This document shows positions 5,928-11,373 of a DNA stretch of 11,373 bases, one piece after another; position 1 is the first letter of the stretch; each line of letters opens with the position of its first letter. The notes below the pieces were generated by a model, which searched no databases, was not told the origin of the DNA, and saw nothing but the letters and a program-made list of their open reading frames with translations. This stretch comes from an uncultured Oscillospiraceae bacterium (GTDB lineage: Bacteria; Bacillota_A; Clostridia; Oscillospirales; Oscillospiraceae), in NCBI GenBank assembly GCA_944385265.1, contig CALWWO010000002.1:1-11373 (forward strand), given 5' to 3'. The translations under genes were made by a program, and so were the position numbers.

Positions 5928-5951
5928 AAAATTTGCGGTTTTTGCAGCGGA

Positions 5952-6545
5952 TCACCGCCGTTTTTTTATTTTAAAACAAAGATACGTTATAATTTGCGCC
6001 GGAATACCGAGTAAAAAGAACATCCACCAGTTGTACTCCAAAAAAAGCAAAAAAGATATGTATACCGAGGCGATAACACTCCAGTTAAATGCGGAAATGA
6101 TATAAAAATTATTCCTGGGCTTGCCCCATATCGAATTGAAGACTAAAAGCACGATGATTGAGACGGGAAGCGTGTACACAAATACGATCCACTCGAGTCT
6201 GCCAAACAGGGAAAAAACGATAAAGACGAGCAGCGCCAGCGTCCAGACCCCGATAAATGAAATGAGAGTGATCGTAGCGTAATCATATTTTGTCTCCTTT
6301 TCCGGCTTTTCAGGAGCAACAGGCTCCTCCCCGTCATGGTCGGACAGAAGGTAATCGACTGTCACGCCGAATATTTTGCCGAGCTGAAGCAGTACATATG
6401 CATCCGGCACCGCTTCGCCGCGCTCCCAGCGGGATATGGCTTTGTCGGAATAATTTATCTTTTCGCCAAGCTCATACTGCGTCAGATGGCTTGCCGTACG
6501 AAGCGATATTATATTTTTTGCTACTGTTTTTTTTAGATTATCCAT
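5952..6545 (-). CDS. XRE-family regulator with C-terminal membrane domain
   Basis: A 197-residue protein. Residues 8-66 form an XRE/Cro-type helix-turn-helix (LTQYELGEKINYSDKAISRW, then PDAYVLLQLGKIFGVTVDYLL). An acidic, proline-rich linker (about 68-88) leads to four hydrophobic segments, about 90-113, 118-138, 147-168 and 171-191, and a positive FKIKKRR tail. This suggests a DNA-binding head tethered to the cytoplasmic membrane. The signal sensed is unknown; no transporter or partner gene adjoins it. The start ATG 6545 has AGAGG 7 bases upstream. The frame extends to 6671 but across the promoter, so the longer form is unlikely. It is monocistronic, with its own promoter and terminator. TACAA/TTGTA half-sites in its promoter suggest autoregulation, which is inferred. 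Confidence 0.9.
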   Translation of the reverse strand: MDNLKKTVAKNIISLRTASHLTQYELGEKINYSDKAISRWERGEAVPDAYVLLQLGKIFGVTVDYLLSDHDGEEPVAPEKPEKETKYDYATITLISFIGVWTLALLVFIVFSLFGRLEWIVFVYTLPVSIIVLLVFNSIWGKPRNNFYIISAFNWSVIASVYISFLLFLEYNWWMFFLLGIPAQIITYLCFKIKKRR

Positions 6546-6584
6546 ACGCAAACCTCTGAATCTGCATTTATTCGAATACAATAT

Positions 6585-6613
6585 AGTATACAAAATATTG
6601 TAGATTTCGTCAA
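6585..6613 (-). promoter_or_regulatory. Sigma A promoter with inverted-repeat operator for the XRE gene
   Basis: On the minus strand, TTGACG (6608-6613) and TATACT (6585-6590) are exactly 17 bases apart. Between them TACAATATTTTGTA forms a TACAA-N4-TTGTA inverted repeat, and TTTTGTATA recurs just upstream of the -35 and at the -10. This is a plausible site for the regulator to control itself. The remainder of the 6546-6730 gap holds no gene; a CGGCGCGCCG palindrome sits at 6675-6684. Confidence 0.8.
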
Positions 6614-6730
6614 CTATACAAAATGGCGGAAAATAGCGCGCGGAAAGCGGGAGCAAAATCATCAGCCCCAAGACCGGCGCGCCGCACGAAACTGTATTTT
6701 ATTCTTCAAATCAGGAAAAAGAACGATATA

Positions 6731-7651
6731 TCAATCCTCCAGCTCTTTTCCCAGCTTGTTTAAAACGTCTTTAAAATAATCGGGGAGCTCGGAATTTATC
6801 TTCATCCTGTCACCCGTTGTCGGATGCACAAAGCAAAGGGAACGTGCGTGAAGGCACTGCCCTTCAAGCCCCTTTTCGGTTTTTTTTCGCCCGTACACCA
6901 TATCGCCGAGAAGAGGATGACCAATATACGCCATATGCACGCGTATCTGATGCGTGCGCCCCGTTTCAAGTATGCAGCGGATATGGGTATAACCGTTATA
7001 TCGGGCTAGCACCTCATAATGCGTTATGGCTTCGCGCGCGTTTTTGACGTTTGCCGCCTGCTTTTTGCGGTCTGTCGGATGGCGTCCTATCGGCGCGTTT
7101 ACAGAGCCACAGTCATCGTGTATTCTGCCGCAGACTACGGCTTCGTATATGCGTGATAAGCTGTGATCCTTAAGCTGAGCTGCAAGAGCTGCGTGCGCTT
7201 TATCATTTTTTGCCGCGATAATAAGCCCAGACGTATCCTTATCGATACGGTGCACTATCCCGGGACGGATCTCGCCGCCTATTCCTGAAAGACTGCTGCC
7301 GCAGTGATACATGAGCGCGTTTACAAGCGTACCGTCCGAATGACCGGGCGCCGGATGGACTACCATGCCGCGCGCCTTATTGACTACGATCACATCGTCA
7401 TCCTCGTACGCGATATCGAGCGGGATATTTTGCGGCACGATATTGGTCGCCGCCGGAGCGGGAATGGCGATTTCGAACACGTCGCCAATAATGGTTTTAT
7501 AATTTTTCTTCACATCGGAGCCGTTTACCGTTATACCGCCGGATTCTATAAGCTTTTGCACCGCTGAGCGCGAAAGCTCCGGCACGGCGGAGGAGATGAA
7601 CGAATCTATCCTGATACCTGTTTCATTTGCTTTGATTCTTATCGTTTCCAT
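6731..7651 (-). CDS. rluD: RluD-family 23S rRNA pseudouridine synthase
   Basis: A 306-residue RluA/RluD-family synthase that converts uridines of large-subunit rRNA to pseudouridine. An N-terminal S4 RNA-binding domain covers about residues 14-62 (RIDSFISS...LSRSAVQKLIESGGITVNG). The catalytic domain holds GIVHRIDKDTSGLIIAAK, with the presumed catalytic Asp137, and the later ETGRTHQIRVHM and HPLLGDMVYG signatures. Length and layout are normal. The start ATG 7651 gives the usual METIRI-type N-terminus. It lies inside the end of lspA with a 29-base overlap and no clear ribosome binding site, so translational coupling to lspA is likely. The exact uridines modified cannot be told from sequence; subfamily YlyB/RluD is favoured by the lspA neighbourhood. 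No obvious terminator is seen after the stop. Confidence 0.93.
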   Translation of the reverse strand: METIRIKANETGIRIDSFISSAVPELSRSAVQKLIESGGITVNGSDVKKNYKTIIGDVFEIAIPAPAATNIVPQNIPLDIAYEDDDVIVVNKARGMVVHPAPGHSDGTLVNALMYHCGSSLSGIGGEIRPGIVHRIDKDTSGLIIAAKNDKAHAALAAQLKDHSLSRIYEAVVCGRIHDDCGSVNAPIGRHPTDRKKQAANVKNAREAITHYEVLARYNGYTHIRCILETGRTHQIRVHMAYIGHPLLGDMVYGRKKTEKGLEGQCLHARSLCFVHPTTGDRMKINSELPDYFKDVLNKLGKELED

Positions 7652-8720
7652 CTTTATTGTTGTTGAATATCCTGTCAAACTCAAGATCGAGCCTTTGTGT
7701 AAAGGAGAGATCAACATCTGACGATTCGCCGGAATTTACGCTTCCAGCGCCGGAGGAACTCCCTTGCACTGGTCTGCGAGACTGGCTTTTGCGCTGAGAA
7801 GAGCTTCCGCCCGCGCTTTTTGGCGCGGAGTCTCTTGTGTGGGAGGATCTGCGCGGTTTAGAGGGCGTATCGTACCCGGACATTTGTATCACGTTATTGT
7901 TGTTCCGGCTGCCTTCACCGTGCCCACGGTTCGATTTTGTCGCACTCCCGGAGGTGTTTTCGGGATAATCCGGATCAAAAAACGCGAGAGTTTCGGGATC
8001 CATATGAAATTCCGCATCGGAGTTGAAGCTGAGATCCGTCATAAAACTGTCGCTCTGCGCGGAGTTATCATGACCTGTGCGGTTTGACCGATGCTGTGAA
8101 TGTTTTCTTGTATGACGACGGCGCGATGCGTCCGAATGCTCATGAGAGAGCTGACCGCCGCCGGTACCTGTCGCAGCATTCATCCCGTCTTCATCTATTT
8201 GTGCATCTGTTCTCACAGCGCCGTCTGCTTGAACGATTTTTCTCCTATGATCCGACGGCAGGTTTTTTTCGCGGTACGATTCCCTTATAAAATAGACGCA
8301 GAACATTATCCCGCCGATGACGATAAAACAGTCGGCGACATTGAAAATGGCGTAATTCATAAAGTCGAGGTCGAACATATCGACGACGTATCCGTTGAAA
8401 ACTCTGTCGATCGCGTTTCCTATCGCGCCGCCGAGTATCATTGAAAGCGAGATGCGTGCAAAAGAGGAGAGTTTTGCCTTTACCATATAAGCGATAATGG
8501 CGGCGATAGCTATAAACGTTATCACCAGCAGCAGCCAGAGTTGATTTTCAAGCATACTGAACGCCGCACCTGTGTTGTGCACGTTTGTAAGGCTTATAAG
8601 CCCGGGGATAAAATCCCGGTGACCGCCGAGAGAGATATTCGAAACTACCCAGAATTTAAAAAACTGGTCGAAAGCGGTGATCGAAAAGACAAGCAGTCCG
8701 TACAGTAAATATATCAGCAT
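7623..8720 (-). CDS. lspA: Lipoprotein signal peptidase LspA with long disordered tail
   Basis: The integral-membrane aspartyl peptidase that cleaves the signal peptide from diacylglyceryl-modified prolipoproteins. Residues 1-152 match the whole family, with four hydrophobic segments and the motifs FDQ (Asp18), NVHNTGAAFS, GGAIGNAIDRVFNGYVVDMFD (Asp105, Asp114) and FNVAD (Asp130). The catalytic aspartate pair lies among the last three. LspA proteins usually end near residue 150-170, but here about 213 more residues follow. They are rich in Ser, Asn, Gly, Arg and His, predicted disordered by composition, and carry two DLSF...EF motifs (229-238, 337-348). I chose ATG 8720, with AAGGA about 9-10 bases upstream; an in-frame TTG at 8747 is less likely. 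Gene order ileS-lspA-rluD supports identity. Confidence 0.94.
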   Translation of the reverse strand: MLIYLLYGLLVFSITAFDQFFKFWVVSNISLGGHRDFIPGLISLTNVHNTGAAFSMLENQLWLLLVITFIAIAAIIAYMVKAKLSSFARISLSMILGGAIGNAIDRVFNGYVVDMFDLDFMNYAIFNVADCFIVIGGIMFCVYFIRESYREKNLPSDHRRKIVQADGAVRTDAQIDEDGMNAATGTGGGQLSHEHSDASRRRHTRKHSQHRSNRTGHDNSAQSDSFMTDLSFNSDAEFHMDPETLAFFDPDYPENTSGSATKSNRGHGEGSRNNNNVIQMSGYDTPSKPRRSSHTRDSAPKSAGGSSSQRKSQSRRPVQGSSSGAGSVNSGESSDVDLSFTQRLDLEFDRIFNNNKDGNDKNQSK

Positions 8721-8745
8721 ATTATTACCATTCCTTGATATGAGC

Positions 8746-8766
8746 AAAGGCGGAATATCCGCCTTT
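8746..8766 (-). terminator. Short hairpin between ileS and lspA, possible weak terminator
   Basis: AAAGGCGGA (8746-8754) and TCCGCCTTT (8758-8766) form a 9-bp stem with a 3-base loop. Only the stem's own three T are present on the minus strand. It sits 26 bases ahead of the lspA start, so it may attenuate read-through from ileS more than stop it. Confidence 0.5.
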
Positions 8767-8785
8767 ACAAAATTTATATATTTAT

Positions 8786-8803
8786 CGGCAAACCCGTTTG
8801 CCG
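8786..8803. other. CGGCAAA/TTTGCCG hairpin
   Basis: A perfect 7-bp stem with the 4-base loop CCCG (8793-8796), between ileS and lspA. On the minus strand it is followed by AT-rich sequence but no T-run. A 12-bp perfect palindrome, TCACAGCTGTGA, lies beside it at 8811-8822. Confidence 0.4.
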
Positions 8804-8829
8804 CAGCGCATCACAGCTGTGAAAAGCAC

Positions 8830-8858
8830 TGTATACTGTGAAAGCTGCAAAACTGCAA
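8830..8858 (-). promoter_or_regulatory. Weak candidate promoter for lspA-rluD
   Basis: On the minus strand TTGCAG (8853-8858) and TATACA (8830-8835) are 17 bases apart. The -35 matches only its TTG, so this is a tentative call. It would give a leader of about 100 bases containing both hairpins before lspA. Confidence 0.25.
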
Positions 8859-8905
8859 GCCGACCCTGCGCGCTCCATAGAAGCAAGCCGTGCGACCGTA
8901 ACCGT

Positions 8906-11373
8906 TTATTGCGCCGATACGACGGCTGCACATCTTGGGCAGAGCTCCGGATGCTCGTGATTTTCGCCGACATGCTCGTCGCGGGTCCAGCAGCGGACGC
9001 ATTTCGGGTCGTTGCAGGCTTCAATTTTCACGGTGACGCCCGCAAACTGCTCGCCGTTATATCCCTCGCCCTCGCCGGAGACGACCGTGACCTTTGAGGT
9101 GATGAACAGCGTTTTGAAATCATGGTCTTTTATCTGCTCAAACTCGCCTGCGGCAGCGGCGGACACGTAAAGCGTGACCTGCGCGTCAAGCGGCTTTCCG
9201 ACGATTTTATCAGCTCTTGCAAGTTCCAGCGCCTTATTGACGTCGGAACGGAGCCTGAGGCACTTATCCCAGTATTTCTCCTCCTCCTCGGTAAAGACGC
9301 GGTCCGAAAACACCTTCGGCATATCGTTTAACATGACGTGGCGCTCATCCTCGTCCTTTGAATGAGGCATAGAGAGCCATATCTCATTTGAAGTGAAAGC
9401 GAGCAGTGGTGCAAGGAGCTTTACCATCGAGTCAAGAATAATATAGATAGCGGTCTGTCCGCTTCTGCGCTCAAAGCTGTCGACTTTTTCACAGTACAAT
9501 CTGTCTTTGATGATATCGAGATAGAAGTTCGACATATCGACGACGCAGAAATTGTGTATCGCGTGTACGACGGTGTGGAACTCGTAATTTTCAAACGCGT
9601 TTAGGCAGCGTCCGACAAGTAAGTTCAGCTTTATAAGCGCCCATTTATCAAGCGCCGGCATATCGTCAAAGGCGATCTGGTCGTTGTCCGGATCAAAATC
9701 ACAGATATTGCCGAGGATATACCGCGCTGTGTTTCTTATCTTCAGATAGGTATCGGAGAGCTGCTTGAAAATAGCGTCAGAGCAGCGCATATCGACACGG
9801 TAATCGGAAGAGGCTGCCCACAGCCTGAGCAGATCGGCTCCGTATTTAGGAATGATGTCCTCCGGATAAACGCCGTTGCCGAGAGATTTATGCATAGCTT
9901 TGCCCTCGCCGTCGACGGTCCACCCATGGGTCAGGACAGCTTCATACGGTGCCCTGCCCTTTACGGCGACTGCCGTGAGCAGAGAAGATTGGAACCACCC
10001 TCTGTACTGATCGGCTCCCTCAAGATAGAGCGACGCGGGCCAATTTTCCGGATCGTCGTGCTCAAGCGAGGCAATATGTGTAGAGCCGGAATCGAACCAT
10101 CCGTCAAGAGTATCGGTTTCTTTTGTAAAGTGGACTCCGCCGCATTTTGGGCACGCGAAACCTTTCGGAAGCAGCTTTTCCGTGTCGAGTGCAAACCATG
10201 CGTTCGACCCCTGCTCGCCGAATATTTTAGAGACAGAATCGATCGTTTCGGGAGTGCAGATGACCTCTCCGCAGTCCTCGCAGTAGAACACGGGGATAGG
10301 CAGACCCCAGTGGCGCTGACGGGAGATACACCAGTCGGCGCGCTCGCGTATCATGGAAGTCATGCGGTCATATCCCCATGAGGGAAGCCATTCGACCTCT
10401 TCGCAGGCTTTGACAGCTTCGTCTTTGAATGCGTCGACAGAGCAGAACCACTGATCTGTGGCGCGGAATATGATAGGCTCCTTACATCTCCAGCAATGCG
10501 GATAGGAGTGTGTCATCTTTTCAGAGCAGAGCAGCGCGCCTGTGGCGACAAGGTCTGTGTAAATAGGCTCGTGCGCCTTTTGTACGTCTATCCCCTCGTA
10601 TTTTCCGGCGTAAGCGTTGAAGCGTCCGTCATCGTCGACGTTGACGGGCATTTCTGCGCCGGTTTTGAGCTGCGGATAATTTTTGCAGACGACAAAGTCG
10701 TCGGCGCCGTAAGCCGGAGCGGTATGGACGCAGCCGGTACCTGCGTCGAGCGTGACATGATCGCCGGTGATGAGCAGGGAAGTCTGATCGAGCAGCGGAT
10801 GCTGCGCCACCATAAGCTCAAACTCATCGCCCTTCATTACGGCGAGAGTTTCTTCGACCTTAAGTCCGGCTTTTTCAAGGACGGAATCGCAGAGGTCCTT
10901 CGCCATGATGTATATCTCGCCGTTAGAGGCGCGGACGACGGAATAATCGAAATCGGCGTTCAAGCATATAGCCTGATTGCCGGGAAGCGTCCACGTCGTC
11001 GTCGTCCAGATGACGAAATAGATATTTTTAAGATCGCCGAACTTAGAGAGCTTTCCAAGATCGTCGATAACATTGAATTTTACATATATCGTAGTGACAG
11101 GATCGTCTTGATACTCTATCTCCGCCTCGGCAAGAGCAGTTTCGTCGTGAGCGCACCAGTAAACAGGCTTTTTACCCTTGTAGATATAGCCCTTTTCGTA
11201 CATCTTGCCGAAAACGCGCACCTCCTCCGCCTCGAACGAGGGGTTCATCGTGAGGTACGGGCGGTCCCAGTCGCCGAGAACGCCGAGACGCTTGAACTGC
11301 TCCATCTGAATATTTACGAAATTGGAGGCGAATTCCTTACATGCGTCTCTGAATTCAGGGATAGACATATTTT
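8906..11373 (-). CDS. ileS: Isoleucyl-tRNA synthetase, N-terminal part outside the window
   Basis: Class I synthetase that charges tRNA-Ile. About 820 C-terminal residues are present and the frame is open to the right edge. The first 100 or so residues, including the HIGH motif, lie outside. Visible parts are the editing domain (WTTTTWTLPGN, GTGCVHTAP...DDF), the catalytic return with CISRQRHWGLPIPVFY, and LDGWFDSGSTH. The KMSKS-loop equivalent reads GKAMHKSLGNG (AMHKS at 9884-9898), after which come an anticodon-binding helical domain and the C-terminal zinc module (CNDPKCVRCW ... LCPRCA, four cysteines). The zinc module and CISRQRHWG form indicate the bacterial IleS1 type. It heads an ileS-lspA-rluD order, with about 185 bases before lspA, including two hairpins. 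In many Firmicutes ileS has a T-box leader, which would be out of view here. Confidence 0.96.
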   Translation of the reverse strand, partial: NMSIPEFRDACKEFASNFVNIQMEQFKRLGVLGDWDRPYLTMNPSFEAEEVRVFGKMYEKGYIYKGKKPVYWCAHDETALAEAEIEYQDDPVTTIYVKFNVIDDLGKLSKFGDLKNIYFVIWTTTTWTLPGNQAICLNADFDYSVVRASNGEIYIMAKDLCDSVLEKAGLKVEETLAVMKGDEFELMVAQHPLLDQTSLLITGDHVTLDAGTGCVHTAPAYGADDFVVCKNYPQLKTGAEMPVNVDDDGRFNAYAGKYEGIDVQKAHEPIYTDLVATGALLCSEKMTHSYPHCWRCKEPIIFRATDQWFCSVDAFKDEAVKACEEVEWLPSWGYDRMTSMIRERADWCISRQRHWGLPIPVFYCEDCGEVICTPETIDSVSKIFGEQGSNAWFALDTEKLLPKGFACPKCGGVHFTKETDTLDGWFDSGSTHIASLEHDDPENWPASLYLEGADQYRGWFQSSLLTAVAVKGRAPYEAVLTHGWTVDGEGKAMHKSLGNGVYPEDIIPKYGADLLRLWAASSDYRVDMRCSDAIFKQLSDTYLKIRNTARYILGNICDFDPDNDQIAFDDMPALDKWALIKLNLLVGRCLNAFENYEFHTVVHAIHNFCVVDMSNFYLDIIKDRLYCEKVDSFERRSGQTAIYIILDSMVKLLAPLLAFTSNEIWLSMPHSKDEDERHVMLNDMPKVFSDRVFTEEEEKYWDKCLRLRSDVNKALELARADKIVGKPLDAQVTLYVSAAAAGEFEQIKDHDFKTLFITSKVTVVSGEGEGYNGEQFAGVTVKIEACNDPKCVRCWTRDEHVGENHEHPELCPRCAAVVSAQ

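Noticed and set aside
9890..10381. 163-residue + strand frame opposite ileS
   Set aside because: Antisense to an unambiguous ileS reading frame, with no start signals.

Overview
The window looks like a chromosomal piece of a spore-forming Clostridia-type Firmicute, probably of the gut Oscillospirales/Ruminococcaceae kind. The evidence is a complete spoIIAA-spoIIAB-sigF (spoIIA) operon, strong AGGAGG-type ribosome binding sites, housekeeping genes in typical Firmicute order (ileS-lspA-rluD), and moderately GC-rich coding DNA between AT-rich gaps. The assignment is inferred from gene content alone; there is no rRNA, tRNA or phage/IS gene in the window.

Left part, + strand: positions 1-275 hold a degenerate 80-bp tandem repeat with no credible gene. 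A hairpin (338-371) follows, then spoIIAA (anti-anti-sigma), spoIIAB (anti-sigma kinase) and sigF, tightly spaced or overlapping and closed by a strong terminator (1996-2037). Together these three genes form the partner switch that turns on forespore-specific sigma F.

Middle: 2041-2256 is non-coding and carries a perfect 15-bp inverted repeat. Next come a putative exported transglutaminase-like protein (minus, 2257-2988), a small two-helix membrane protein of unknown function (plus, 3304-3594), a two-CBS-domain protein (minus, 3591-4034) and the tRNA adenosine deaminase tadA (plus, 4096-4563). The membrane-protein and CBS genes meet tail to tail through a shared CTAG. The only visible terminator for the CBS gene lies beyond the membrane-protein gene.

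Right part, all on the minus strand: a DegV-family lipid-binding protein (4807-5694), a membrane-anchored XRE-type regulator with a clear promoter and terminator (5952-6545), then ileS (truncated at the right edge), lspA and rluD, transcribed right to left. LspA carries an unusual low-complexity tail of about 210 residues, and its end overlaps the start of rluD.

I found no CRISPR array, complete mobile element, toxin-antitoxin pair or obvious new multi-gene system. The best leads are the 80-bp repeat array, the tailed LspA, the CBS/membrane-protein antisense arrangement, and the repeated half-sites around the membrane-bound regulator gene.
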